The position numbers and the translations under genes are program-made. The notes under the pieces are model-generated. The model saw only the letters and a program-made list of their open reading frames with translations, was not told where the DNA came from and made no database searches. Positions 12,640 through 25,920 of a DNA stretch of 64,000 bases are shown here, in pieces. Each line of letters opens with the position of its first letter. Within the stretch, counting starts at the first letter, position 1. The DNA is from Culex pipiens pallens (Eukaryota; Arthropoda; Insecta; Diptera; Culicidae), in assembly GCF_016801865.2 (NCBI RefSeq), contig NC_068938.1, positions 210,703,734 through 210,767,733 on the forward strand. Direction: 5' to 3'.

Positions 12640-12925
12640 GTTCTTAATTTCAGAGGAAAATAAACTCTTCTATTACGGACTTCAAATTCTAGGTTCAACC
12701 ACGTTTCAATGAGATTTTTGCTTGAGGTAAGTACTGAAATGCTTAGAAGGTAAGTTTTGTTTTTGAAGTTCATCTGTATTACGGACTTCAAAGTTTAAGT
12801 CCCCTTGTAAGTTTTTCAATTTTGCAAAGTGATTATTTTTGTTGCTGTGAGAAATTCAGGTAAGTACAACAAATTAGCGATAAGTCTGTCATTCTGTCAA
12901 AATGTCAATTAGTCAATTAGTGTTA
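12640..12925 (+). repeat. ATTACGGACTTCAA dispersed repeat, copy 2
   Basis: ATTACGGACTTCAAATTC near 12673, ATTACGGACTTCAAAG near 12778, then GTAAGTACAACAAATTAGCG near 12858 and CTGTCAAAATGTCAATTAGT. A lone ATTACGGACTTCAATG is at 28839, and a reverse version TTTGACGTCCGTAATTGAAG at 52-71. Confidence 0.6.
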
Positions 12926-12933
12926 TTGTGAAT

Positions 12934-13564
12934 ATAACGTCATGATTCAAATTCTCGGACGCTCCGAAGCCCGGACACTTCATCTTGTTTTATCAATTAT
13001 TTGGATATAAGTTCGCATTATGAATGTCAAAACTGTGTAAAGTTTGTTTGAACGCGGTAGTTAATGCCAAAACAATAAAATACAATAAAATTATAAGTTT
13101 ACCAAAAATGCGAAACATTTCACTTGAAATATTTCATAGGCGTTCGAAGCACCTGGAAGGCAAGCAGAAATTCATGGATTCAATTTCCTTAAATTCTAGC
13201 ATTTTTTTATATAAACTATCGGTTGTTTTAATGTTAACAGCTTATTTAAAACCTAAAGAATGCCATTCACTAACATTTCAGTCCAAATTTGTGCGATACA
13301 TAAGTAAAATCGAGTGTCCGGAATTCGAAGCAAAAGTGTCCGGATTTTGAATCAGCTTTTATCAGTGTCCGGGATTCGAAGCACAACAAATTATTTTAAT
13401 TTTAAAATTCTGATGAAAAATTATTAGAAAAGACATATTTTGCATGCATTTTCTTGAAACTGAATGATGATATTTCTACATTTCCAACTTATTACATGAT
13501 TTTTTGTCAGCTATAACAAAAATGATATGCTACTAAGTGTCCGGATTTCGAATCATGACGTTAT
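12934..13564. mobile_element. TIR element with TA target site and GTGTCCGGA subterminal repeats
   Basis: Ends ACGTCATGATTCAAA and, inverted, ACGTCATGATTCGAAA are flanked by TA on both sides. The wording GTGTCCGGATTTCGAA recurs inside near 13310, 13345 and 13537. TA duplication suggests a Tc1/mariner-type mobiliser, which is inference. There is no transposase, so it is non-autonomous. Confidence 0.72.
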
Positions 13565-15017
13565 GAAAAAAATATGCTTGTCGAATTTCATTCCAACCAA
13601 CACAACTTTCAAACAGCAGACAACATTACGTTTTCATGTAATCCTTTTCCGACAAAAATCCTTTCAAAATTTATCTCGTTCACTTGTTACAGAAAATACC
13701 TTCCCTTTCCCAACTCTCAAACTCAAATGACTCTTTTCAACACACACACACTGAAAAGAAAAAATCCTCTTTCAACCAGCGCTCCGACTCCTTTCAAGAG
13801 TGACACCCCGCACATTACACTTCAACGTGACTTCTTTCACAGGTATTTTTGCGTTTTTTTTTTGTAAATATTCAAATTCAAAAGCATCTTACACAAATAG
13901 GGGGTCCTTTTGTCTGGCGGCCAAGGAGTGGCGGGGAGGGGAGATTCGTGTCTGCTGGTCTTGATGCTTTTGTAAATGCTTACGCGCCCGGACGAGTCAC
14001 GTCACATACTTTGGCGAAATGAGTTGCACCACACTTTCATTACCATCAGCCGACCAAAGAGCTCCAGCTCTCACACACACGACGCTGTAGTTACTTCCCC
14101 TCGGGGCGCTTAATTTTACAGTACAGTAAATATAAAAAAGAAGCGATACTTGAGACGTACTGTAAACACTTCAGTAAATCATAAAAATGTATGCTCTGGC
14201 GTCCTCTGGCGCACAAATTGCCACCCAGAGCGCGGTGTCGTCGTCTGTTGGAAATCGTGTCCCGTTTTTCCACCCGGGGACGAAACTTGAGTTCAGCACC
14301 CCCTCCCAACCCAACCGACGCGGGTGAAATCACTTTAAAGTAGTGATTGTTATGGAGCTTTGTTCTGCGCTAGGTGTGGGCTGCGTCAGGTAATAAACTT
14401 CACGTAAAAGGATAATATCGGCTTTCCGGACAAAGGCCTCAAACACTGATGGGAGCGATTCTTTGAACTCGTTAGAGAAGAGGTGTTGGATGTTCGACTC
14501 GATTGTCTGTACTAAGCTAGTTGGCACAGAAGGAATTTAAAGTGTAAAAAATTCTGAAACTTGTAGGTTAAAAACTATTTAGACAAGCTTTGTAAAACAT
14601 ATGTAAAACTTGAACTTGAATGAACTTGAAAACAGTCTTTTTGAACAAAATAAAAAATAGAACAAGCTTAATTACAAAATGTCCATTTCTATTAGAGAAT
14701 TCAGAAGTGAGAGATGCTTTTCTCACCAAAGCAAATAACTTTTTTACCTAATATTTTTATTTTTGCTAAAATTTTAACTTTTTTCTTGTTTAATTTAACT
14801 GTCGAGACTTGATCATTCGATGTCCTCGGAAAAAATCACTAAAATCAATCGAACTGTCTTTCGTTGTCTTTTTTGGGTCGTTTAACCCAAATATCACCCC
14901 AAAAATGCTCTAAAGAGATTAAGAAATTTAAAATCCAACATGGCGGCCAGAATGGTGGTAATGCAATATTGAGAAAACTCGAATTTGATGTTGAAGGTTA
15001 GAAAATATATATATATA
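13565..15017. other. No gene recognised
   Basis: Unique sequence to about 14550, then AT-rich repeats; ATCCAACATGGCGGCCAGAA near 14933 looks like a dispersed repeat phrase next to the foldback. Confidence 0.5.
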
Positions 15018-16045
<1,028 letters not shown>

Positions 16046-16510
16046 AGGAAATAAAAACATGTCTTTGTTCATGATTCGATTTACCAAAGTTCCTAAGAAA
16101 TATTCGGATAATTGAGGCTCCAGGTATTTCGATATTCTTAAATTTTTCTTTTTTTTAAAGGCCTGAACAGAAAATAAACTCTTTTATGACACAGACTTCA
16201 GATTCAAGGTTTTTGATGAAATTATAAAAAATAGACATATTAATTAGATCAGAGATTAAATAAAAATTGACCATGCAGAACTGATATCTTTTATGATTAT
16301 TATTGATTCAACCAAAATTTGAAATGCAAAATAAATAATCATATAATGAAAAAATTGTTTAAATACTCATAAGAAAAATATCGCCCCTTGATCTCACAAA
16401 GCTTAAAAATATTTTATAGTATAAATTTCAAAATCATTCCAACATATGGAGAAATTACATGATTTTTGCAAAAGTATTTAGATGCAAGTACTGCACATTT
16501 CTACTTAGTT

Positions 16511-16597
16511 CCGTCATCAGGGGTGGGTCATACAAAAATGCAGAAGTTTGTATGACCAAATTTTATCCCCCAGACCAAATGACACCCCTGATGACGG
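16511..16597. mobile_element. 87-bp MITE with perfect 15-bp terminal repeats
   Basis: CCGTCATCAGGGGTG at 16511-16525 is exactly inverted at 16583-16597. Just inside, TGGTCATACAAA-like segments also pair, so the whole element can form a hairpin. No gene content. Confidence 0.75.
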
Positions 16598-17261
16598 TAG
16601 ATTATAAATTTAAAAAGAAAACCAGAAAGCGTGTTTAATTCAGTGAAAAATTTAAAACACTCGTGTTTAAACTAAGTTAAACTTATTCATCACAAATTGC
16701 AAGAAATTATTAATAATTTCCATCATAAGCTGATTGAAAAAATAAATAAAAGAAAACAACAAAAAACAGAAATTGGAGATAGCTTGTTGCTTGTGAAATT
16801 TAATGTCCTTGAAAGTACAATAAATTTTGAAAATTAATGGTATTTAATTAGAGTTTTTTTGTCATATTTATTAATTTAAAAATAGACGATTTTAAAAATA
16901 GCTTTTTTACCTTTGTTCATGTTTCTGTTTTTTAAATTATTTCATACATCAGCATTTCTTAAAAAAAGTTGTACGAAAAAATGTCTGAACTTAAACATAT
17001 TTTCAAGAATTGTACGTGAGATTTATTCAAATTTCTATGATTTTTTGAGAGCTTTTTCATTCTTCACCAATGAACCGTTCTTCAAACCATGGTTTAAATC
17101 CTTTTTTGTGAGTTTTCAATTCATTCAAATTTGAGTACTTCAAAAAGTTTTAAGAAAAGCAACTCATGACCAAAACAGAAATTTTGCATTATAAGTTCGT
17201 CCATACAAGTCTCCATAGATGAGTTCGCTACGGAATCGGTCTTTTTTCTTTAATTTTAATT

Positions 17262-19112
17262 TTTGTATTTTTTAATCCGGCTGAAACTTTTTTGGTGCCT
17301 TCGGTATGCCCAAAGAAGCCATTTTGCATCATTAGTTTGTCCATATAATTTTCCATACAAATTTGGCAGCTGTCCATACAAAAATGATGGACAGATTCAA
17401 AAATCTGTATCTTTTGAAGGAATTTTTTGATCGATTTGGTGTCTTCGGCAAAGTTGTAGGTATGGATACGGACTACACTGGAAAAAATAATACACGGTAA
17501 AAAAAAATTTGGTGATTTTTAATTTAATTTTTTGTCACTAAAACTTGATTTGCAAAAAAACACTATTTTTAATTTTTTTTATTTTTTGATATGTTTTAGA
17601 GGACATAAAATGCCAACTTTTCAGAAATTTCCAGGATGGGCAAAAAATCTTTGACCGATTTATGATTTTTTGAATCAATACAGATTTTTTCAAAAAATCG
17701 AAATATTGGTCGCAAAAATTTTTCAACTTCACTTTTCGATGTAAAATCGAATTTGCAATCAAAAAGTACTTTAGTGAATTTTTGATAAAGTGCACCGTTT
17801 TCAAGTTATAACCATTTTTAGGTAACTTTTTTAAAAATAGTCGCAGTTTTTCATTTTTTAAAATTAGTGCCCATGTTTGCCCACCTTTGAAAAAAATATT
17901 TTTGAAAAGCTGAGAAATTTCTCTATATTTTGCTTTATTGAACTTTGTTTATACGACCCCTAGTTGCTGAGATATTGCCATGCAAAGGTTAAAAAACAGA
18001 AAAATTGATGTTTTCTAAGTCTCACCCAAACAACCCACCATTTTCTAATGTCGATATCTCAGCAACTAATGGTCCGATTTACAATGTTAAAACATGAAAC
18101 ATTCGTGAAATTTTCCGATCTTTTCGAAAAAAATATTTTCAAAATTTTAAAATCAAGACTAACATTTCAAACGGGCCAAACATTCAATATTAAGGCCATT
18201 TGAGATGTTAGTCTTGATTTTAAAATTTTGAAAATATTTTTTTCGAAAAGATCGAAAAATTTCACGAATGTTTCATGTTTTAACATTGTAAATCGGACCT
18301 TTAGTTGCTGAGATATCGACATTAGAAAATGGTGGGTTGTTTGGGTGAGACTTAGAAAACATCAATTTTCCTGTTTTTTAACCTTTGCATGGCAATATCT
18401 CAGCAACTAGGGGTCGTATAAACAAAGTTCAATAAAGCAAAATATAGAGAAATTTCTCAGCTTTTCAAAAATATTTTTTTCAAAGGTGGGCAAACATGGG
18501 CACTTATTTTAAAAAATGAAAAACTGCGACTATTTTTAAAAAAGTTACCTAAAAATGGTTATAACTTGAAAACGGTGCACTTTATCAAAAATTCACTGAA
18601 GTACTTTTTGATTGCAAATTCGATTTTACATCGAAAAGTGAAGTTGAAAAATTTTTGCGACCAAAATTTCGATTTTTTGAAAAAATCTGTATTGATTCAA
18701 AAAATCATAAATCGGTCAAAGATTTTTTGCCCATCCTGGAAATTTCTGAAAAGTTGGCATTTTATGTCCTCTAAAACATATCAAAAAATAAAAAAAATTA
18801 AAAATAGTGTTTTTTTGCAAATCAAGTTTTAGTGACAAAAAATTAAATTCAAAATCACCAAATTTTTTTTTACCGCGTATAATTTTTTTTCAGTGTAGTC
18901 CATATCCATACCTACAACTTTGCCGAAGACACCAAATCGATCAAAAAATTCCTTCAAAAAATACAGATTTTTGAATTTTCACATATCATTTTTGTATGGA
19001 CAGCTGCCAAATTTGTATGGAAAATTATATGGACAAACTAATGATGCAAAATGGCTTCTTTGGGCATACCGAAGGCACCAAAAAAGTTTCAGCCGGATTA
19101 AAAAATACAAAA
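17262..19112. mobile_element. Large palindrome, about 900-bp arms with almost no spacer
   Basis: The left arm (17262 to about 18170) and right arm (about 18195 to 19112) are nearly identical reverse complements meeting at a centre near 18183. The two 88-residue open frames at 17538-17804 (minus) and 18566-18832 (plus) differ by a single residue, showing how fresh the palindrome is. No protein function is suggested by them. Diverged single copies of the arm occur elsewhere in the window. Confidence 0.88.
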
Positions 19113-19129
19113 AAAATCGAATGACCGAA

Positions 19130-20100
19130 ATCTCAGAGAATTGCTCCATACAATTTTGGCAGCTCTCCAATTAAAAAAGGCTATTAATATATTCAAAAAT
19201 CTGTATGTTGAGAACTGATTTTCTGGTTCATTTGGTGTTTACTTTGAAAGTTGGAAGTATTGTTTAGGACTTATCATGAAAAAATAGTTATTCTCTAAAA
19301 ATATATTTTTTTTTAATTTGATTTCTAAACAAATTATTCGAATTGCGCTTAAAAACCCTTTTTGGAAAATCTCATTTTTATATGTCTTAAATTTACATAT
19401 TGTGAGCTGTGGCACAAGTTGGTCAACAATATTCTGCCAAAATAATTGAAAAACTTTGGAAAAAAGTCAAGAAATCGTTTTTGGCTTTATTTTTAGATGT
19501 AAGAACTAATTTGTTAATCGAAAAGTACTTTAGGCCGTTGCAAATATTTTCCAAAGTATATGTTCCTTGGAAAAAATAGAAAAAAAATAAAAAAAATTAG
19601 TAAATTGCCATAGTTTTAATATTTCAATGAAAAAAAAAAGTATTGTAAAATGCATTATACATCAGTACAGTTGTTTTTCAACTATTAGATTTAAAAAAAA
19701 TAAGATGTGACGAAAAAAAATGTTTCTTGGGAATGTTTTTTTGTTGACCTGTGCATTGAAGTTTCACAAGACTTCAACATATTTTTTTTACTGTTTCAAT
19801 CATGCTCAAAGTGATTATTAACACAGGGAAATATGCATTAAGCAGAAATAGCAAGTCAAATTTTATTAAAATTTTGAAGTTTTTGAAAACATTTTTTTTG
19901 CCTACTGATTTTCGACTATTCGAACTATAAAAAAAAACCCTCTTTTTCTGAAAAAAAAATCTTGATTTCAAAATCAGCGCTAACATTTGATAAGATCAAA
20001 AATAAGTTTCTAAAGGCCTTTTCAAATGTTAGGGTTGATTTGAAACAATTTTTTTTGAGGGATCAATATCATGTTTTTCGACTTTATCACTGTGACCAAA
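19130..20100 (+). repeat. Diverged arm copy next to the large palindrome
   Basis: Beginning with CTCCATACAATTTTGGCAGC and ending with a centre-like CTAACATTTGATAAGATC/GGCCTTTTCAAATGTTAG near 19980-20035, this stretch follows the order of the palindrome arm but with many changes. It lies directly against the right end of the palindrome. Confidence 0.5.
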
Positions 20101-20425
20101 TATAGGAAATTTGTGGTGAAACCTTTAGTCTACTAGTCAAATATTATTTTTTTTTATTGTGATTGATGCTGATGCTCAAGTAAGTAAAATTAATTTGTGA
20201 ATTCTGTGATTCTGTCAAGTTTTAACATATTTTATATATTCTTAAGTAAACGAAAAATCTGAATTGTTTTAAATTTATTTTTTAGATTGAATACAAAGTC
20301 ATCCACGATTAATTTCTAAAGCTTTGATTTTATGGAAAAAATCAAGTTTCGGAGCCTTTTTAATTTCTAGCAAAGACTAAGCAAATTAATTGCAATTTTT
20401 TCCCACCGTGCTCCCAACTTTCCAG

Positions 20426-20590
20426 CTAGAGAGTAAAAGGAGAAGGAAACTGTTCGAGAAAGTCAACACCCTCATAAGAGTTGGCGAGTGGAGGAAGACT
20501 CGCTCTCTCAAGGGGCTTGTCCGCGGGCACGTCAAGAAGCACATGATAGCGAGTAGTCCCAAGCCAAGCCTCGAAGATGCTTCAGACTAG
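20426..20590 (+). CDS. Candidate terminal coding exon, unknown protein
   Basis: A strong polypyrimidine tract and acceptor (CCCAACTTTCCAG) with a possible branch site (GACTAAGC) about 50 bases upstream precede an open frame of 54 codons ending in TAG. The peptide is basic, containing KRRRKLFEKVNTL, WRKTRSLKGLVRGHVKKH and a C-terminus ending SLEDASD. Codon third positions are GC-rich (about two thirds by my count) in a strongly AT-rich neighbourhood, which favours real coding history. I do not recognise the protein. It lies on the strand opposite the Ig gene, so it would be the last exon of a nested or neighbouring gene, or a coding relic. No canonical AATAAA is obvious just downstream. Confidence 0.38.
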   Translation, partial: LESKRRRKLFEKVNTLIRVGEWRKTRSLKGLVRGHVKKHMIASSPKPSLEDASD

Positions 20591-20599
20591 TTTGGCAGT

Positions 20600-21735
20600 G
20601 TTGCCAGATTTAATGAATTATTATTTTTGATTTTATGTTTAAATTTTCAAGAATTGTTTGCCTATAGGACACTTTTGCGAATCAGATTAGAATTTCTCGC
20701 CACCTTTTCAAAGTCACAGTCAACGACGGGTTCGTGTTTCCTTTTTTTAATGAGGAAACAAGAAACCACTACAGAAGGCACCTTCTGGATGGAAAAGGTA
20801 AAGGATGCTGATCTGATGATGCAATAAGAGGTGCTTTTTATGTGCTTTAGTTCGCTTGCTACCATTTTTTTTCTTCGAGATTTTGAAGATATTCAAGCAA
20901 ATTGAACAAATATTTAGCAAATTATTATGAGCTGGAATGTTCACAAATTTTCTTACAAAGAAAATAACTCGAAATCCTTTCGCATGCCCTTCTTGCTGAA
21001 ACAAAAATCCTTTTCTTAAGAAAAACTGACACAATCCTGCCAAAAACAAAGCGCATCTCTTCGTCCCAACGGGGTACGCGCGATCATTGTTTCAACGAAA
21101 AAAAAAAAACCCACTCATTTGGCCCAAAATTTCACAATTAAATGTTTTATGCACACAGCACCGGTTTTTTTTGTCGGGCCCAACTTCCTGAAAAGAAACT
21201 GCGCTGGAATGTCTGTGCGCGCACGAAAATTTGTTGTTTTTACGAGTGCCAGGAGAGACGCAACAAAAAAAACTGGAGGAGACTTTTTCGTCGTCTGCGA
21301 CGACGATGTCCTCGAAATGAGTTCCTTTCTCGTTTATTAAAAAATGTCGAACGGGAACAGCAAGAACAAAAAAAGGAAGCTTCTCAAGACACAGTACTGC
21401 TTTTGTCGTCAGCAGCCACCCGCAGCAGCAGCCATCTGGAAATGTAATGCAACGCGAAGAAAAAAGGAATTTTTGCGCTCTGTTTTTCCAACCTCCAGTT
21501 TTGGGGGAGGGTGGCACTTTTCGTGCCAGGCGGCGGGGGTGGGAAGAAAAACGGTTCACATAATTCTGTTCATTTCAATTTTGTTATCATTTGTCTGGGG
21601 CTCTTCGCAAGGTAGGTATTTTATTCATGGAGCGAGCGAGGATATGCAAAAAAGTTCCGTGACCTGCTCTTCGAGGAGGCACGGAAAGGCTCAATTTTAT
21701 GAAATTGTGTGTTAAAATACAACTTTATAACATGT
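20600..21735. other. No gene recognised
   Basis: Moderately GC-rich with overlapping open frames on both strands (longest 21092-21559, minus, about 155 codons) lacking motifs. Probably intronic. Confidence 0.5.
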
Positions 21736-21739
21736 GCTC

Positions 21740-22480
21740 CAGAGTGCCCATCAAGTGGGTCTATACAAGCCAGATGACACATGTCGCCATTTTGAATTTT
21801 TTTCATGCTGAAATTTTGTGCTGGTTTAGTGCTTTTTAGTGCCCTATACCTCACATTTAGTGCCCTTATAGTTTCCATACAAATTGCCATAAAAAAATTG
21901 AAATACAAGCCAGACCACACATGTCACCATTTTGAATTCTTTTGTGCTAAAATTTAGTGCTCATTTAGTGCTATTTAGTGCCCTATTTTTGCGTTTTCAG
22001 TGCCCTATTACTCAGATTTAGTGCCCTCATAGTTTCCATACAAATTGCCATACAAAGTTCAAAAGTCAGATTTCAGATGTCGCCATTTTCAATATTTTTT
22101 CATGCTGAAATTTTGTGCTGATTTAGTGCTATTTAGTGCCCTATTACGCAGATTTAGTGCCCTCATAGTTTTCATACAAATCGCCATACATAGTTCAAAA
22201 GTCCGATTTCACATGTCGCCATTTTGAGTATTTTTTCGTGCAATGTCGCCATTATGAATATTTTTTCGTGCAAAAATTTAGTGCTCATTTAGTGCTATTT
22301 AGTGCCCTATACCTCAGATTTAGCGCCCTCATAGTTTCCATACAAATCGCCATACAAAGTTCAAAAGTCAGATTACACATGTCGCCATTTTGAATATTTT
22401 TCGTGCTCATTTTGTGCTATTTAGTGCCCTATTACTCAGATTTAGTGCACTCATAGTGTTCATACAAATCGTCATAAAAA
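21740..22480 (+). repeat. Diverged tandem repeat, units of 138-165 bp, TTTAGTGCCC family
   Basis: ATGTCGCCATTTTGAAT recurs near 21780, 21921, 22076, 22214, 22243 and 22379, each followed by GTGCT, TTTAGTGCTATTTAGTGCCC and CATAGTTTCCATACAAAT. Five to six units are present. Confidence 0.85.
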
Positions 22481-22486
22481 GCTTTT

Positions 22487-22870
22487 CGACTAAGTGCAAG
22501 CTTCAAGCTGAAAATGATATTTTCTTAAAATTTAAACTTGATTCAACATATTTTCACACTGGAATGATTTAGTGCCTTCGACTAAGTGCAAGTATCGGGC
22601 TGAAAATGATATTTTCTTGAAATTTAAACTTGATTCAACAAATTTTCACACTGGAATGATTTAGTGCCTTCGACTAAGTGCAAGTATCGGGCTGAAAATG
22701 ATATTTTCTTAAAATTTAAACATGATTCAACATATTTTCACACTGGAATGATTTAGTGCCTTCGACTAAGTGCAAGTATCGGGCTGAAAATGATATTTTC
22801 TTAAAATTTAAACTTGATTCAACATATTTTCACACTGGAATGATTTAGTGCCTTCGACTAAGTGCAACTT
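22487..22870 (+). repeat. 92-bp tandem repeat, four copies plus a stub
   Basis: CGACTAAGTGCAAG starts units at 22487, 22579, 22671 and 22763, with a truncated fifth at 22855, giving a constant 92-bp period. Units 2-4 are nearly identical. Each ends with ATGATTTAGTGCC, linking it to the preceding repeat field. Confidence 0.95.
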
Positions 22871-22898
22871 CTCAAATTTTGATTAGATTGCCCAACTT

Positions 22899-22914
22899 GT
22901 GCCCAAGAGGGCAC
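22899..22914. repeat. GTGCCC-AAGA-GGGCAC hairpin
   Basis: A 16-base interrupted palindrome immediately after the 92-bp array. Related GTGCCC words continue to about 23030. Confidence 0.8.
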
Positions 22915-23790
22915 AACATTTTTCCAACTTTTTAAAAGAGTTCCCAATAGAGCCCAACATGTGCTCATACGGGCACAACAAGTGCCCAAGAAAACCAACA
23001 TGTGCCCACAAGTGCCCAGCATGGGCACCGCAGATCACAAGATTTCTTTTGTTAAAAAATCAATTTCCAACTCTCCGTGCCTCCCCCTCGAAAGATCCGG
23101 AAACGAAGGAGTGAAAAATAAACACGGTCGGACAGGGCGCGATTTATAACAAAAAGCTCGCCTTAAGAAGCAGAGCAGCAAAAAAAAAAAAAACTAATTT
23201 TCCTGCCACTCTGCGCTTGTTTGCCCCCCTTTTTGGGGCAGAGTGTGTTTAGAACTTTTTTGTTTATCCCCTGACAGAAACACTTTTTTTTGGCTCGGAG
23301 CAGGAACTGGATCTGAACTTGACTTTGACCGCGGAAGCTGTGCAAATGGGGGGAGGATGAGGAAGCTGGCCGAGAGCTTTACAGGAATCTGCTGTCCGAG
23401 CGCTGAGATACTCTGGCCCAAAGTTGAAAAGGATTTATGGATTATGGTTTTACGATTGTTTTTCACAAGGTGGGAAAGAAAGAGAGGGAGGGGAAAAATG
23501 AGATAGAGCACACTTCCAGAATGTTTTCCTGGGGTTGGGAAAAACTTTTGGCTTTTTGTGTGGATGGGAGGAGTTTGGAAAAATAGACCCAACAGACATG
23601 GACAGCCCGAAATAAGTTTGCGGGATAGTTGGAGCGTGAATGATAGTCCCCCGCTCAGTTTATAAAGTTGACTGGAGCGGGCCAGTTTGTCAATTCAGAT
23701 TATTCCGGAAAATGAAACCTGGGTTATGGTTGGGAAATTTTTCAATCGGATAAACCTTTGCAAACCCATAAATTTGTGGAAATTGTTTGA

Positions 23791-23977
23791 GTGCCCAAGA
23801 GGGCACATCATTGTAGTACAAGTGCCCAAAAGGGCACAAAAAAGCACATCAAGTTTAAAATTGGGCACAAAAAGGGCTCAACAGTAGGCAAGTAGTGAAA
23901 AGCCCAAAAGGACATGTAAGTTACAAACAAGTGCCCAAAAGGGCACATCAATGTAATACAAGTGCCCAAAAGGGCAC
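23791..23977. repeat. Two pairs of GTGCCC-NNNN-GGGCAC hairpins
   Basis: The 16-base palindrome occurs at 23791, 23822, 23931 and 23962. Within each pair the spacing is 31 bases, and the pairs are 140 bases apart, so the block arose by two rounds of duplication. Confidence 0.88.
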
Positions 23978-24249
23978 ATTAGTGCAAAACGGTGTGAACA
24001 TGCAAGAATCTGTTTCAAATTCGATAAATCTCCCACAATAATTGCATTGTTGCCTACATCGGGGCAAAACAGCTGTTTAACAAAATCATTCTCACAAAAC
24101 ATCAACTCAGAACAAGCTTCAACCTCGAAAAACAAAACCTTCTTCTTCTGCGCACTAAAGTCCAACCAATCCGTAAAGCTCAAGAAAATGTTCCCTATTC
24201 AGGAATGTTATCAAGAAAGCTCAAACCATAACTCCTCTTTCGTCTTGTG

Positions 24250-24467
24250 CACAGAAAAAAAATCATGGTAATATTACATCTGGGAAGGGGTACATCTTTT
24301 ATGTCAGAAAAAAGGTGTAATTTTACCTCTGGAAATGTGTAATTTTACCACTTTTCTGGTGTAATGTCACTTTTTCAGTCTAAATTGAGGTAAAATTACA
24401 TCTTAAAAGAGGTAATATTCATCCTTCCAAAATTGCAGCTTCGAAATTTACATTATTTTTTGCTGTG
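24250..24467 (+). mobile_element. MITE of the GGTGTAATTTTACC family, intact copy
   Basis: It is bounded by CACAGAAAAAAAAT at the left and the inverted ATTATTTTTTGCTGTG at the right. The body alternates GTAATATTACATC, GGTGTAATTTTACC and GAGGTAAAATTACATC, so the two strands are nearly alike. It serves as the empty-site reference for the insertion at 3431-3877. Confidence 0.7.
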
Positions 24468-24469
24468 TG

Positions 24470-25920
24470 GGTAAATTTCCTGCACTGCGTCCAACTTGCA
24501 ATCGGAAGAGGAAACCCGAAGCAGCACTATTGGTTTTTGAGAAATATAAACCTTGTGGAAATTGCTGGAAGAAAACCCAGCATCAACAAGAGAAAATTAA
24601 TTAAACAAAACACACAGAGCACATTTCCGGTACACGTGCGTAAGTTCTTGATTATGATGGGGGCGGCGGCGGCGGCGGGTGTTTATTTCCAACTTATGTT
24701 TTCCCCCTTTTCTTGGAAGGGAAAGTAGTATCGAGTTGTAGAAAGTGTGGTTTTGCTTTATTTTCCAGGAATGTGGGGTTTCAGATGTGCGAGGGAATAA
24801 GTGTTGTGGCAGGTCGGAAGATGCCATCGATTTGTTGAATTTGTGTCGGGGAAAGCCACAGGAATGGAATTTTCCTTTTATTGTTTGTCAATAAACATTT
24901 TATGTGATTATTCCAGACATGTCTGTTTAAGTTGGTAGAGAAGGTTTTAATTTCAACTGATATTTTTTATTATAAGCTTGAGATTTACTGATTTTAGTAG
25001 TTTTAATTTAGTTGAGACATTTTTATGTCATTTCAATAGAAACTTCAACTAAAATCTTTTCTGTGGCTTGTTCTGAGCTTCAACTCTCTATTTCAAACAA
25101 CTCAAAGTTTATTTTTATAAAATACCCTGACGAAGGCAGTCCCACTCCCTCTTCAAAAACACTTCATCGAAACGCAAACAAAACGTAAAACATGAACCTA
25201 AAATCAGCACCATCATCATCACCAGCTCAGCAGCAAGCAGGCAGGATGAAGTTACACGAAAGCTTTCTTTACAGCAGCGCAATTCTGCCCACTTTCGAAG
25301 CAAAACCGGAGCCGCAGCAAATTTTCAGCTTACATCAGCAGCAGGCCAAAAGTCACATCCCGACCGTTAATCATAGCCTCGCCCTCCTCTCCCCCCCTTA
25401 CTTAAACTAAGACTAAGCTAGAACCATGTTTTAGTTCATTCCCCAACAGCTCTCGAGTGTGTAACTTTTCGGCATATGTGCGCATATCAGCCATCTAATA
25501 AACGCTTGGAACGTGCCATTAACTACTTCTTCCCCCCCTTTTCCAACCCTTCTCCTATCCCCACCCTTACCAAAAAAAAAAGAGGAACGATAGTTTTGAC
25601 CCTTAAATTTTGGGGGGGTGGCGAGAGGAAAAGTAGCAAACTACCCCTTAGTCTAGAAAGAGAAAAAAAAAAGAAAAACACCCGGCCGGAAACGAACGAC
25701 CAACCAGGACGACCGTCACAAACTGCCCCACTGGACGTATAAAAAGCACAAAACCACTTTATTGCAGGCGGCAATTGTTTTAAGTGTTCCGAGAAAGGAT
25801 AATTTTCGCCACTTGTCCCCCGAGGGGGGAGGTGGTGGAAGGGGTTGGGAAAGGACCACAACTATTCGGCCTCTGGACGCGGTTGGACTTCTTGAAAAAA
25901 ATTCTTTATTCATATTTTGT
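24470..25920. other. No gene recognised
   Basis: GC-richer unique DNA with a (GGC)n tract near 24660-24678 and short frames rich in Gln/Ser codons (25192-25410) that have no upstream or downstream support. Confidence 0.5.

Noticed and set aside
17538..18832. Identical 88-codon frames on opposite strands as a duplicated gene
   Set aside because: They are the two arms of the palindrome; the peptide has no family features and is broken in the diverged copies.
21092..21559. 155-codon minus-strand open frame
   Set aside because: No family signature and several overlapping frames on both strands.
22487..22870. CRISPR-like regular array
   Set aside because: The 92-bp units are continuous tandem repeats without unique spacers, in a eukaryotic context.
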